From Kappaphycus alvarezii (lineage: Eukaryota; Rhodophyta; Florideophyceae; Gigartinales; Solieriaceae), in contig NADL03000525.1 of the NCBI GenBank assembly GCA_002205965.3, forward strand, positions 62,001 through 126,000: a DNA stretch of 64,000 nt, given 5' to 3'. The notes under the pieces were generated by a model, which worked only from the letters and a program-made list of their open reading frames with translations, had not been told where the DNA came from and made no database searches. The position numbers and the translations under genes were made by a program. Positions 23,661 to 36,378 of this stretch are shown here, piece after piece (the first letter of the stretch is position 1; each line of letters opens with the position of its first letter).

Positions 23661-25277
23661 TCATCTTCAGATGTTTCCGGGGTGGATGACTCAGAGCCCG
23701 GTGAGAGAGCGTTAGCCAGCGACGGTGGAGCGCCGCGATCAAAGTGAGAGGAGCTGTTGATGGCCAGTGAGTGGTAGGTATCGGAGATAGGCCGATCTGG
23801 CTCATCAGCGTCCGCGTCGGTATCATCATCACCAGATTCTTCATTTACGGGCAATGAGGGCCTCGTTTAGTTCGGTAGCAAACTCGACCAACGCGTCAGT
23901 GAGATTGATCCTAGACGAATTGCGACGACGTTCAAAAAATTTCGCCTTGTTACGTGCAATGCGTTCGTAGTCAAGCGGCTTCTTACAAGATCGAAGGGTG
24001 CAGCCCTTCTCCTCACAATTGAAGCATGAGTATGACGAGGACCGAGAATACTTCTCATCGACAGCCACTTGGCCCCAGTGAACCTTCTTACTGCGAGAGT
24101 GACGAGATGAAGGCTGTCTTGCAAAACGCCCCTGACCGCTGAAGTTGATATCGGTTGCAGGGGCAGAGCTGCCATCGTCAACCACGGAAATGTTAGTACC
24201 GTTCGACCATCTGTTCGGGCGATCTACTTCAATGGCGGGTGACATAGGGTGAGGACCATTTTTAAAACGATTAAACGTTTCAAATTGCTGTTGAGCCCTG
24301 CAGAAGGCAATTTTGGCCTGTGGATAACTCAAAACGTGATAATCATGTGCACCGGTGACGAAGACAGAAAATTGCCTACCGAGAGTGGCCTTTTGTAAAA
24401 CCTTCTTCATGTTATCATCGCCTCGAGAGGCGGGAATAGCCATCGGTGAAATTCTCTCAATTTCGCGCATAACTTTGTCGAGAGAATGAGCTTCATCCAA
24501 GCCTTCATTTTCAAACTGGCTGATATGAAGGGCATCCAATCGGTCTGACATACGTTGCATCTTATCAGGAGAAGCGAATGTGTCAGCAAACAACCTGGAT
24601 GTTCCCCCAATTCGTCTCTCCTTTGTCCGCTACATGATTATATAGTAGAACTGTAAAGCATGATCCCGTAGTCCATGATGCAAGTATTCGCCTCTCTGGG
24701 ACACCGTAGCTTTAACTTCATCACATATCTTTTGGTAACGGGAAATGAATTGGCACCAATCTTCCTCCATGCCACCAGAAAACATCATGTGCTTACTCTT
24801 GTATCTATGAGATATGGCGTTGGCCACCTTGTTCTCATACTGAGCGTCCGGGTGAGGTGGTGCCCCGGACAATCCTGTACGTGGTGCTTGGGGCATGGGC
24901 ATAGGATTGAATCCACATCGCCTGCCCTGATCAAATAAAGCCAATGCAGTCTTCCTGTCTTGCAAATGTTCAGTACCAGGCCATATCGCACATATGACTC
25001 TCCTCCCAATCAGTTTCGTAGACTCCACAGTACGTTCACAACTGATATTACGACTCTCAGAAAAACTCTCATTTTTTTTGTACAATTCATAATGGATGAC
25101 TACATCTGGACTGGCAATCAGTGATGGTGCTATTTCTTCACGCATTAGCTCCAACAGCTCTTGCCCTCTGTGTTCTTCTGTATCCTGAGCGTATCCTTGA
25201 AATATGTCGTACAGTACCCTTTGAGTAGGATTGTGGACCTCAATGGGTCCCCAAGGATGATCTTCGTTTGACGGCAT
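23651..25277 (-). pseudogene. gag: Unit A gag, frameshifted
   Basis: Same protein as the intact gag of units B, C and D, but broken. A 2-bp loss near 24598 (ACCTGGATG for ACCTGCGGATG), a 2-bp gain near 24640 (GATTATATAG), changes near 25063-25080 in an A/T run, and a one-base gain near 23845 (CATTTACGG) split it into pieces. The zinc-knuckle-like block and the terminal GTTTTTTAA are unchanged. The ATG would be at 25275-25277. Confidence 0.85.
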
Positions 25278-25320
25278 TTCTGGTAAAGTCAATACCAACC
25301 TATGCAACTTGATTCCGGAA

Positions 25321-25736
25321 TGTCGTTGAAATCGGTTGATTTAGAACACTCTATCAGGATGCTTATCCTGACATCCATAGAGTGACGAGTATTGTTAGAT
25401 GAAGGCAACGGCACAAGTACTCCAAAGAGTCCTGCCAGATTGGAGCGTAACCCCGTTCTGTTGCAAAAGTAAAACCTTACCCTTTTACTCAATTGAAGAC
25501 CTAGAGAATAGACAGCCTAAGTATTCAATGCGGCGGCAATGCGGCGAGAGTTAGTCTGATGGTGGGCAGTCAGTTGCATTCTGACTGTCGGTCTATAATT
25601 CCAATTGAGTACGTATGGGAAAGCGACGACCTTTCACGGAAAGAAGGCCATGTATACAGTAAATATTAGTGTCAACATATGACGAAGAAGAATCTTACAG
25701 TATGGACATTACAGTTGACTTCCAGTTGCTTTCACA
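25321..25736 (-). repeat. LTR2, shared by units A and B
   Basis: 416 bp. It has a private variant at about 25370-25380 (GACATCCATAGAG where the others read GACACTCCAGAGAG), so it is not a copied consensus of the neighbouring LTRs. Confidence 0.95.
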
Positions 25737-25745
25737 CTCCGCCAA

Positions 25746-28700
25746 TCAGGACGTGAAAGTCGTGGCAGTACGATCAGGATGAGAATCCAATTCTTCAATG
25801 CGCGGGGTACGCACAACCCACTGCTCAACGGTTCCTGACCAGCGACCAGTGTCCAGCAGCTCCTCCAGCGCAATACATCGGTTACGCTTTGTAAGACCAT
25901 CGGCCGGGTTAACGTCGGTACGGATCCAACCAACGTTGCTAATTTCTTGTGCGGCGTAAGCTTCCCTAGCAGCACGAATGTCAATCATCAACCGTTTTTC
26001 AGTTGTCGTTGTGTTCTTGACGATTATCTTGAAAAGAGCTTCCGAATCAGTCAACATGTTGAGCGGAATCCGTTGAGAGGTGATACTCTCCAGATCGTGG
26101 CGCAAGAGGTACGAATAATCAAATCCATCCGCGAAAGAGTACATCTCGGCTCCCATGCTTGATCTGACCACCCTTTTCGATTTGTAACTAGAGAAGTGCA
26201 TAATGTTGTATCGGTCAGTGTCATCAGTCAGGGTGATCAGGTATCCAAGTTGGGAAGAGTCATCGGGTTGTTAGCAAATGAAGCATCTACAAAGCAACAA
26301 CCTTCAGCTTATCGCGATGGAGACGGTGTTGGCGAATACCTCGATTGGAGTCGCGTGAATGCGACGAAATCGAATTGAGGTCGAGAACATCCTGACGACG
26401 CCATGATGTCACCGTGACTTGTGCGGCGAAATTAACAGCAGAGCGATGTCGGGTCTGTATGCGTTAACCACGCTATTTCATGGCGCTTAGATCGAAACTC
26501 GGTGAAGCTGCAATCTTGGAAGAACTGTAATTTTGCCGGCTAAGTGGATTGATGCAAGAGGTAGCCATCCTCAAAAGGCTCGATTTCAATTCCTGCAAAC
26601 GTGAAAGAGTCATACACCCGTGGTTTCGACTCAAATCGGCGTTCCGTGAGCGTGCTGTCCGACCGAAACGTTCATACCAGCGCTGAGAGAATCATCACAT
26701 AGGCTCCAACCAGTCCTACAAGCTCGTCGTGAACGTGTTTGACAAAAAGGATAAATCACCAGTAGATGGCTTCATCATCAGATCATGCGTGAGGTGGCGG
26801 AGAATGTCTGGTGCCAGTAATCCCCGGAGTCAGCCAAGCCATATAAAGGCTTCAGAAGCTTGAGAAGCTGGTCTTTGTTCAGACGAAACTCCTTAGTCGT
26901 CGGACATAAACGTCGCGCATCAGTCGTTGAGAGGATTGCAGGTATGCCTGCGACACGTCCTGAGACCAAATACGAAATCCGAACACGGCGGCAAGCGCGA
27001 TCAGAGTGCGGATAGAGCTTTGGCGGAGACTGGTGCTATTGTGTACTAACATGTTCTTCTCAGCGTCAGTATGCCCTTGCACGACGAAACGTGCTTTGTA
27101 CACCTCATTGCCAGTTCCAACATGCTTTATCGACAATACGAATTCTCCCACCGAGGACGTTACCAGCAGGAGGGACGTCCTCTCGACATACGACTTCAAA
27201 CACACCGCGGTCCATAAGGCCCTGTAATTCCTTCTGTATCGCATCAGAAAAGGATGCAGAATGACATCTAGGATCGCCAGGGTTGAGGACTTCTGTGATA
27301 AAGATCCCATGTACTGCAGGAGTCTGGAACTGGCTAGTAGCAGCAAGCAGCCGCTGGAGGTCCTTATCACCCCGTTCATGCGGGTCGGGCAGTATGTGAG
27401 AGATATTGTAATCAGCGACTTTGTCAGGTCTTAGGACTGAGACCATTTTGCCCCGAATCTTAGTGACACGATATGGGCCGACGTAGCGCCCAGCGCGACG
27501 GCCGCCGCCAGAGGATTCCTCCTTGTAAACCAACACGTTGTCGCCTGGTTGTATATCATAGTGGGTAGCGGGAGGTAGTTTAGATTTGAGTGCACGCTGC
27601 ACTCGCAACTCAGCAGTGATTGTCGCCATCTCACGGCGAGCCAAAGCGAGAGCCTTCATACGCGCCTTTTGCTGCGGCACGTCTGATGAGCGAACCGGGA
27701 AGGATGGGAACATGCCATAAACAAGGTAAGTAGGGACGAGACCCTCGGGACCCATCGTATCATTGATCCCTTTGACCGCACACCGTAGGGCTACAGCGTC
27801 ACGCATGTCAGGTAAGGATGTTTTGATGACTTGGTAGACACGACGGAGTGGGGCGTGATACCGTTCACCAACCCCAATGGCGTTGTGGGCCTCAACCCCA
27901 GCCAATTGCAGTTCAATACCATGTAATGATGTTAGCTCCTTCCATTTGGCAGAGGTAAACACAGAGCCCTGGTCCGTCTTGAGTTTGTTCGGATAACCGA
28001 CGTACACTGATGCCCATGCAAGGATAAATGCGTCCCATATGGCCTCCGTGGACTGATTCTCCAGGAAAACGGCATTCTGGTAGTGTGTGCCAACGTCCAC
28101 AACATGGAGAGCCGGACGATTACCAAGCCAAAAGACGTCTACGGCCACTTCGTGATTGAAGAGGATTTTGTCAGGCGGCATAGATACACGGAAACGGTAT
28201 GGGCCCGTGGAATGCGTCTGGCAGCCACGACATTGAGCACTAATCTTCTCGAGAAGACGGAGGGTATCGGGAGTAGTATCCGAGGGTCTAGCACGCTTCA
28301 GGAGTTTGTACAATTTCCGGGAGGAAGGGTGGAAAAAGTGAAGGTGAAGCTTTCGCAATTCCGATGATGTGAAGAGGACTGCAGAGTTATCAAGTTCGAC
28401 GAACATGTGACCCAGCTTACGGACAATAGGCAGCGTCCAGCCACCCGATTTGCAGAGCAAGACGTTGTCGACATTGTCGGCAACAAGCTGAGCCTTGTCC
28501 ATGAGGTCCAAACCTAATAAAAGTGGAATGTCGGCACCCACAACATCAATATGTATAGGAAGGAAGCCACCGGAGGGAATTGGAATCCTGAATTGCATAG
28601 TACCCAGGCTGTTCCTGTATCCATCCCCGAACTTGAATGTACGATGGGAGGTAGTCAAGCGAAATTTGATTCCCAGAGCACGAGCATAGGCTCGCGCCTG

Positions 28701-28973
28701 CCGTAGGCCACAAACTGAACGTTGTGCCCCGCCATCAAGGCACATGCCAACAAAAGTCCTGTCATCGTAACGACGAACAGCATTCGTAGCCTTGACATGT
28801 AGTGCTTCATAAACAATCCGTTGAGTAAAGCGTGGTACTATACGTTTATGTGCAATCCGACGACCTTGGACGCGGAGAGCTGGGAATGCGACTGCAGAGA
28901 AGCGTCTGTCGGGCGGTTTCTTAGGCCTAATGAACGAAGTTGGACGGCCATTGCAACTTCGACTTAAAAAACT
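25746..28973 (-). pseudogene. pol: Unit B pol, frameshifted in the RT half
   Basis: Protease, integrase and the start of RT read in one frame from the T6 shift site to about 27140, where an extra T (ACGAATTCTCCC) shifts the frame inside RT. Left of that there are many one-base losses, including one in the YVDD codons (ATCATCACATA, about 26690-26700), in the RNase H lead-in (about 26270-26450), and the base loss shared with A and C near 26795. The last 150 codons of RNase H are intact again to the TGA at 25746-25748. Errors are clustered in the 3' half of the element only. Confidence 0.85.
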
Positions 28974-30589
28974 TCATCTTCAGATGTTTCCGGGGTGGAT
29001 GACTCAGAGCCCGGTGAGAGAGCGTTAGCCAGCGACGGTGGAGCGCCGCGATCAAAGTGAGAGGAGCTGTTGATGGCCAGTGAGTGGTAGGTATCGGAGA
29101 TAGGCCGATCTGGCTCATCAGCGTCCGCGTCGGTATCATCATCACCAGATTCTTCATTACGGGCAATGAGGGCCTCGTTTAGTTCGGTAGCAAACTCGAC
29201 CAACGCGTCAGTGAGATTGATCCTAGACGAATTGCGACGACGTTCAAAAAATTTCGCCTTGTTACGTGCAATGCGTTCGTAGTCAAGCGGCTTCTTACAA
29301 GATCGAAGGGTGCAGCCCTTCTCCTCACAATTGAAGCATGAGTATGACGAGGACCGAGAATACTTCTCATCGACAGCCACTTGGCCCCAGTGAACCTTCT
29401 TACTGCGAGAGTGACGAGATGAAGGCTGTCTTGCAAAACGCCCCTGACCGCTGAAGTTGATATCGGTTGCAGGGGCAGAGCTGCCATCGTCAACCACGGA
29501 AATGTTAGTACCGTTCGACCATCTGTTCGGGCGATCTACTTCAATGGCGGGTGACATAGGGTGAGGACCATTTTTAAAACGATTAAACGTTTCAAATTGC
29601 TGTTGAGCCCTGCAGAAGGCAATTTTGGCCTGTGGATAACTCAAAACGTGATAATCATGTGCACCGGTGACGAAGACAGAAAATTGCCTACCGAGAGTGG
29701 CCTTTTGTAAAACCTTCTTCATGTTATCATCGCCTCGAGAGGCGGGAATAGCCATCGGTGAAATTCTCTCAATTTCGCGCATAACTTTGTCGAGAGAATG
29801 AGCTTCATCCAAGCCTTCATTTTCAAACTGGCTGATATGAAGGGCATCCAATCGGTCTGACATACGTTGCATCTTATCAGGAGAAGCGAATGTGTCAGCA
29901 AACAACCTGCGGATGTTCCCCCAATTCGTCTCTCCTTTGTCCGCTACATGGTTATAGTAGAACTGTAAAGCATGATCCCGTAGTCCATGATGCAAGTATT
30001 CGCCTCTCTGGGACACCGTAGCTTTAACTTCATCACATATCTTTTGGTAACGGGAAATGAATTGGCACCAATCTTCCTCCATGCCACCAGAAAACATCAT
30101 GTGCTTACTCTTGTATCTATGAGATATGGCGTTGGCCACCTTGTTCTCATACTGAGCGTCCGGGTGAGGTGGTGCCCCGGACAATCCTGTACGTGGTGCT
30201 TGGGGCATGGGCATAGGATTGAATCCACATCGCCTGCCCTGATCAAATAAAGCCAATGCAGTCTTCCTGTCTTGCAAATGTTCAGTACCAGGCCATATCG
30301 CACATATGACTCTCCTCCCAATCAGTTTCGTAGACTCCACAGTACGTTCACAACTGATATTACGACTCTCAAGAAAAACTCTCATTTTTTTGTACAATTC
30401 ATAATGGATGACTACATCTGGACTGGCAATCAGTGATGGTGCTATTTCTTCACGCATTAGCTCCAACAGCTCTTGCCCTCTGTGTTCTTCTGTATCCTGA
30501 GCGTATCCTTGAAATATGTCGTACAGTACCCTTTGAGTAGGATTGTGGACCTCAATGGGTCCCCAAGGATGATCTTCGTTTGACGGCAT
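28964..30589 (-). CDS. gag: Unit B gag, intact
   Basis: 541 codons from ATG (30587-30589), starting MPSNEDHPWGP, to TAA. It is essentially identical to gag of units C and D, with one substitution seen at about 29949 (ATGGTTATAG for ATGATTATAG). It would form the capsid shell around element RNA. It has the CX2CX4CX4C knuckle CFNCEEKGCTLRSC and an acidic, serine-rich C-terminus. An in-frame TTG lies ten codons upstream, but ATG is the better start. It ends in GTTTTTTAA, where a -1 slip gives access to pol. Confidence 0.88.
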   Translation of the reverse strand: MPSNEDHPWGPIEVHNPTQRVLYDIFQGYAQDTEEHRGQELLELMREEIAPSLIASPDVVIHYELYKKMRVFLESRNISCERTVESTKLIGRRVICAIWPGTEHLQDRKTALALFDQGRRCGFNPMPMPQAPRTGLSGAPPHPDAQYENKVANAISHRYKSKHMMFSGGMEEDWCQFISRYQKICDEVKATVSQRGEYLHHGLRDHALQFYYNHVADKGETNWGNIRRLFADTFASPDKMQRMSDRLDALHISQFENEGLDEAHSLDKVMREIERISPMAIPASRGDDNMKKVLQKATLGRQFSVFVTGAHDYHVLSYPQAKIAFCRAQQQFETFNRFKNGPHPMSPAIEVDRPNRWSNGTNISVVDDGSSAPATDINFSGQGRFARQPSSRHSRSKKVHWGQVAVDEKYSRSSSYSCFNCEEKGCTLRSCKKPLDYERIARNKAKFFERRRNSSRINLTDALVEFATELNEALIARNEESGDDDTDADADEPDRPISDTYHSLAINSSSHFDRGAPPSLANALSPGSESSTPETSEDEVF

Positions 30590-30632
30590 TTCTGGTAAAG
30601 TCAATACCAACCTATGCAACTTGATTCCGGAA

Positions 30633-31049
30633 TGTCGTTGAAATCGGTTGATTTAGAACACTCTATCAGGATGCTTATCCTGACACTCCAGAGAGTGACG
30701 AGTATTGTTAGATGAAGGCAACGGCACAAGTACTCCAAAGAGTCCTGCCAGATTGGAGCGTAACCCCGTTCTGTTGCAAAAGTAAAACCTTACCCTTTTA
30801 CTCAATTGAAGACCTAGAGAATAGACAGCCTAAGTATTCAATGCGGCGGCAATGCGGCGAGAGTTAGTCTGATGGTGGGCAGTCAGTTGCATTCTGACTG
30901 TCGGTCTATAATTCCAATTGAGTACGTATGGGAAAGCGACGACCTTTCACGGAAAGAAGGCCATGTATACAGTAAATATTAGTGTCAACATATGACGAAG
31001 AAGAATCTTACAGTATGGACATTACAGTTGACTTCCAGTTGCTTTCACA
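30633..31049 (-). repeat. LTR3, shared by units B and C
   Basis: 417 bp, apparently the same as LTR4 and LTR5 by eye. It is 3' LTR for unit C and 5' LTR for unit B. Confidence 0.95.
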
Positions 31050-31059
31050 CTCCGCCCAA

Positions 31060-34000
31060 TCAGGACGTGAAAGTCTGGCAGTACGATCAGGATGAGAATC
31101 CAATTCTTCAATGCGCGGGTCGCACAACCCACTGCTCAACGGTTCCTGACCAGCGACCAGTGTCCAGCAGCTCCTCCAGCGCAATACATCGGTTACGCTT
31201 TGTAAGACCATCGGCCGGGTTAACGTCGGTACGGATCCAACCAACGTGCTAATTCTTGTGCGCGTAAGCTTCCCTAGCAGCACGAATGTCAATCATCAAC
31301 CGTTTTTCAGTTGTCTTGTGTTCTTGACGATTATCTTGAAAAGAGCTTCCGAATCAGTCAACATGTTGAGCGGAATCCGTTGAGAGGTGATACTCTCCAG
31401 ATCGTGGCGCAAGAGGTACGAATAATCAAATCCATCCGCGAAAGAGTACATCTCGGCTCCCATGCTTGATCTGACCACCCTTTTCGATTTGTAACTAGAG
31501 AAGTGCAATAATGTTGTATCGGTCAGTGTCATCAGTCAGGGTGATCAGGTATCCAAGTTGGGAAGAGTCATCGGGGTTGTTAGCAAATGAAGCATCTACA
31601 AAGGCAACAACCTTCAGCTTATCGCGATGGAGACGGTGTTGGCGAATACCTCGATTGGGAGTCGCGTGAATGCGACGAATAATCGAATTGAGGTCGGAGA
31701 ACATCCTGACGACGCCATGATGTCACCGTGACTTGTGCGGCGAAATTAACAGCAGAAGCGATGTCGGGTCTGGTATGCGTTAACCACGCTATTTCATGGC
31801 GCTTAGATCGAAACTCGGTGAAGCTGCAATCTTTGGAAGAACTGTAATTTTGCCGGCATAAGTGGATTGATGCAAGAGGTAGCCATCCTCAAAAGGCTCG
31901 ATTTCAATTCCTGCAAACGTGAAAGAGTCATACACCCGTGGTTTCGACTCAAATCGGCGTTCCGTGAGCGTGCTGTCCGACCGAAAACGTTCAGTACCAG
32001 CGCTGAGAGAATCATCAACATAGGCTCCAACCAGTCCTACAAGCTCGTCGTGAACGTGTTTGACAAAAAAGGATAAATCACCAGTAGATGGCTTCATCAT
32101 CAGATCATGCGTGAGGTGGCGGAGAATGTCTGGTGCCAGTAATCCCCGGAGTCAGCCAAGCCATATAAAGGCTTCAGAAGCTTGAGAAGCTGGTCTTTGT
32201 TCAGACGAACTCCTTAGTCGGTCGGACATAAACGTCGCGCATCAGTCGTTGAGAGGATTGCAGGTATGCCTGCGACACGTCCTGAGACCAAATACGAAAT
32301 CCGAACACGGCGGCAAGCGCGATCAGAGTGCGGATAGAGCTTTGGCGGAGACTGGTGCTATTGTGTACTAACATGTTCTTCTCAGCGTCAGTATGCCCTT
32401 GCACGACGAAACGTGCTTTGTACACCTCATTGCCAGTTCCAACATGCTTTATCGACAATACGAATCTCCCACCGAGGACGTTACCAGCAGGAGGGACGTC
32501 CTCTCGACATACGACTTCAAACACACCGCGGTCCATAAGGCCCTGTAATTCCTTCTGTATCGCATCAGAAAAGGATGCAGAATGACATCTAGGATCGCCA
32601 GGGTTGAGGACTTCTGTGATAAAGATCCCATGTACTGCAGGAGTCTGGAACTGGCTAGTAGCAGCAAGCAGCCGCTGGAGGTCCTTATCACCCCGTTCAT
32701 GCGGGTCGGGCAGTATGTGAGAGATATTGTAATCAGCGACTTTGTCAGGTCTTAGGACTGAGACCATTTTGCCCGAATCTTAGTGACACGATATGGGCCG
32801 ACGTAGCGCCCAGCGCGACGGCCGCCGCCAGAGGATTCCTCCTTGTAAACCAACACGTTGTCGCCTGGTTGTATATCATAGTGGGTAGCGGGAGGTAGTT
32901 TAGATTTGAGTGCACGCTGCACTCGCAACTCAGCAGTGATTGTCGCCATCTCACGGCGAGCCAAAGCGAGAGCCTTCATACGCGCCTTTTGCTGCGGCAC
33001 GTCTGATGAGCGAACCGGGAAGGATGGGAACATGCCATAAACAAGGTAAGTAGGGACGAGACCCTCGGGACCCATCGTATCATTGATCCCTTTGACCGCA
33101 CACCGTAGGGCTACAGCGTCACGCATGTCAGGTAAGGATGTTTTGATGACTTGGTAGACACGACGGAGTGGGGCGTGATACCGTTCACCAACCCCAATGG
33201 CGTTGTGGGCCTCAACCCCAGCCAATTGCAGTTCAATACCATGTAATGATGTTAGCTCCTTCCATTTGGCAGAGGTAAACACAGAGCCCTGGTCCGTCTT
33301 GAGTTTGTTCGGATAACCGACGTACACTGATGCCCATGCAAGGATAAATGCGTCCCATATGGCCTCCGTGGACTGATTCTCCAGGAAAACGGCATTCTGG
33401 TAGTGTGTGCAAACGTCCACAACATGGAGAGCCGGACGATTACCAAGCCAAAAGACGTCTACGGCCACTTCGTGATTGAAGAGGATTTTGTCAGGCGGCA
33501 TAGATACACGGAAACGGTATGGGCCCGTGGAATGCGTCTGGCAGCCACGACATTGAGCACTAATCTTCTCGAGAAGACGGAGGGTATCGGGAGTAGTATC
33601 CGAGGGTCTAGCACGCTTCAGGAGTTTGTACAATTTCCGGGAGGAAGGGTGGAAAAAGTGAAGGTGAAGCTTTCGCAATTCCGATGATGTGAAGAGGACT
33701 GCAGAGTTATCAAGTTCGACGAACATGTGACCCAGCTTACGGACAATAGGCAGCGTCCAGCCACCCGATTTGCAGAGCAAGACGTTGTCGACATTGTCGG
33801 CAACAAGCTGAGCCTTGTCCATGAGGTCCAAACCTAATAAAAGTGGAATGTCGGCACCCACAACATCAATATGTATAGGAAGGAAGCCACCGGAGGGAAT
33901 TGGAATCCTGAATTGCATAGTACCCAGGCTGTTCCTGTATCCATCCCGAACTTGAATGTACGATGGGAGGTAGTCAAGCGAAATTTGATTCCCAGAGCAC

Positions 34001-34292
34001 GAGCATAGGCTCGCGCCTGCCGTAGGCCACAAACTGAACGTTGTGCCCCGCCATCAAGGCACATGCCAACAAAAGTCCTGTCATCGTAACGACGAACAGC
34101 ATTCGTAGCCTTGACATGTAGTGCTTCATAAACAATCCGTTGAGTAAAGCGTGGTACTATACGTTTATGTGCAATCCGACGACCTTGGACGCGGAGAGCT
34201 GGGAATGCGACTGCAGAGAAGCGTCTGTCGGGCGGTTTCTTAGGCCTAATGAACGAAGTTGGACGGCCATTGCAACTTCGACTTAAAAAACT
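31060..34292 (-). pseudogene. pol: Unit C pol, frameshifted
   Basis: Same architecture as unit D pol. The first break is a missing C at about 33945 (CATCCCGAAC), just after the protease active site. Others are at about 32771, 32207 (GACGAACTCC), 32118 (shared with A and B), 31843, 31697 (extra G), 31506 (extra A), and several near 31075-31260. The integrase core reads VVDVCTHYQ where A and B read VVDVGTHYQ, a substitution that sits exactly where unit D has a one-base loss (33410). YVDD is intact. Not translatable as read. Confidence 0.85.
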
Positions 34293-35908
34293 TCATCTTC
34301 AGATGTTTCCGGGGTGGATGACTCAGAGCCCGGTGAGAGAGCGTTAGCCAGCGACGGTGGAGCGCCGCGATCAAAGTGAGAGGAGCTGTTGATGGCCAGT
34401 GAGTGGTAGGTATCGGAGATAGGCCGATCTGGCTCATCAGCGTCCGCGTCGGTATCATCATCACCAGATTCTTCATTACGGGCAATGAGGGCCTCGTTTA
34501 GTTCGGTAGCAAACTCGACCAACGCGTCAGTGAGATTGATCCTAGACGAATTGCGACGACGTTCAAAAAATTTCGCCTTGTTACGTGCAATGCGTTCGTA
34601 GTCAAGCGGCTTCTTACAAGATCGAAGGGTGCAGCCCTTCTCCTCACAATTGAAGCATGAGTATGACGAGGACCGAGAATACTTCTCATCGACAGCCACT
34701 TGGCCCCAGTGAACCTTCTTACTGCGAGAGTGACGAGATGAAGGCTGTCTTGCAAAACGCCCCTGACCGCTGAAGTTGATATCGGTTGCAGGGGCAGAGC
34801 TGCCATCGTCAACCACGGAAATGTTAGTACCGTTCGACCATCTGTTCGGGCGATCTACTTCAATGGCGGGTGACATAGGGTGAGGACCATTTTTAAAACG
34901 ATTAAACGTTTCAAATTGCTGTTGAGCCCTGCAGAAGGCAATTTTGGCCTGTGGATAACTCAAAACGTGATAATCATGTGCACCGGTGACGAAGACAGAA
35001 AATTGCCTACCGAGAGTGGCCTTTTGTAAAACCTTCTTCATGTTATCATCGCCTCGAGAGGCGGGAATAGCCATCGGTGAAATTCTCTCAATTTCGCGCA
35101 TAACTTTGTCGAGAGAATGAGCTTCATCCAAGCCTTCATTTTCAAACTGGCTGATATGAAGGGCATCCAATCGGTCTGACATACGTTGCATCTTATCAGG
35201 AGAAGCGAATGTGTCAGCAAACAACCTGCGGATGTTCCCCCAATTCGTCTCTCCTTTGTCCGCTACATGATTATAGTAGAACTGTAAAGCATGATCCCGT
35301 AGTCCATGATGCAAGTATTCGCCTCTCTGGGACACCGTAGCTTTAACTTCATCACATATCTTTTGGTAACGGGAAATGAATTGGCACCAATCTTCCTCCA
35401 TGCCACCAGAAAACATCATGTGCTTACTCTTGTATCTATGAGATATGGCGTTGGCCACCTTGTTCTCATACTGAGCGTCCGGGTGAGGTGGTGCCCCGGA
35501 CAATCCTGTACGTGGTGCTTGGGGCATGGGCATAGGATTGAATCCACATCGCCTGCCCTGATCAAATAAAGCCAATGCAGTCTTCCTGTCTTGCAAATGT
35601 TCAGTACCAGGCCATATCGCACATATGACTCTCCTCCCAATCAGTTTCGTAGACTCCACAGTACGTTCACAACTGATATTACGACTCTCAAGAAAAACTC
35701 TCATTTTTTTGTACAATTCATAATGGATGACTACATCTGGACTGGCAATCAGTGATGGTGCTATTTCTTCACGCATTAGCTCCAACAGCTCTTGCCCTCT
35801 GTGTTCTTCTGTATCCTGAGCGTATCCTTGAAATATGTCGTACAGTACCCTTTGAGTAGGATTGTGGACCTCAATGGGTCCCCAAGGATGATCTTCGTTT
35901 GACGGCAT
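34283..35908 (-). CDS. gag: Unit C gag, intact
   Basis: 541 codons, ATG to TAA, apparently the same protein as gag of unit D. The leader from LTR4 is 43 nt. It has the same cysteine knuckle, acidic tail and GTTTTTTAA ending. Unlike the pol next to it, no indel is visible in 1.6 kb. This contrast argues that indels in pol are not simply random errors spread through the unit. Confidence 0.88.
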   Translation of the reverse strand: MPSNEDHPWGPIEVHNPTQRVLYDIFQGYAQDTEEHRGQELLELMREEIAPSLIASPDVVIHYELYKKMRVFLESRNISCERTVESTKLIGRRVICAIWPGTEHLQDRKTALALFDQGRRCGFNPMPMPQAPRTGLSGAPPHPDAQYENKVANAISHRYKSKHMMFSGGMEEDWCQFISRYQKICDEVKATVSQRGEYLHHGLRDHALQFYYNHVADKGETNWGNIRRLFADTFASPDKMQRMSDRLDALHISQFENEGLDEAHSLDKVMREIERISPMAIPASRGDDNMKKVLQKATLGRQFSVFVTGAHDYHVLSYPQAKIAFCRAQQQFETFNRFKNGPHPMSPAIEVDRPNRWSNGTNISVVDDGSSAPATDINFSGQGRFARQPSSRHSRSKKVHWGQVAVDEKYSRSSSYSCFNCEEKGCTLRSCKKPLDYERIARNKAKFFERRRNSSRINLTDALVEFATELNEALIARNEESGDDDTDADADEPDRPISDTYHSLAINSSSHFDRGAPPSLANALSPGSESSTPETSEDEVF

Positions 35909-35951
35909 TTCTGGTAAAGTCAATACCAACCTATGCAACTTGATTCCGGAA

Positions 35952-36368
35952 TGTCGTTGAAATCGGTTGATTTAGAACACTCTATCAGGATGCTTATCCT
36001 GACACTCCAGAGAGTGACGAGTATTGTTAGATGAAGGCAACGGCACAAGTACTCCAAAGAGTCCTGCCAGATTGGAGCGTAACCCCGTTCTGTTGCAAAA
36101 GTAAAACCTTACCCTTTTACTCAATTGAAGACCTAGAGAATAGACAGCCTAAGTATTCAATGCGGCGGCAATGCGGCGAGAGTTAGTCTGATGGTGGGCA
36201 GTCAGTTGCATTCTGACTGTCGGTCTATAATTCCAATTGAGTACGTATGGGAAAGCGACGACCTTTCACGGAAAGAAGGCCATGTATACAGTAAATATTA
36301 GTGTCAACATATGACGAAGAAGAATCTTACAGTATGGACATTACAGTTGACTTCCAGTTGCTTTCACA
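35952..36368 (-). repeat. LTR4, shared by units C and D
   Basis: 417 bp, TG...CA. It is 3' LTR for unit D and 5' LTR for unit C. Confidence 0.95.
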
Positions 36369-36376
36369 CTCCGCCC
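36369..36376 (-). promoter_or_regulatory. Polypurine tract of unit D
   Basis: On the - strand GGGCGGAG lies directly before the 3' LTR start TGTGAAAG and just after the pol stop. The spacing is right for plus-strand priming. Equivalent sites are in A, B (GGCGGAG) and C. Confidence 0.65.
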
Positions 36377-36378
36377 AA

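Noticed and set aside
25321-36368. Target duplications at the inner LTRs of the array
   Set aside because: Both sides of every inner LTR join directly to element sequence (leader and polypurine tract), so no separate insertion took place there.
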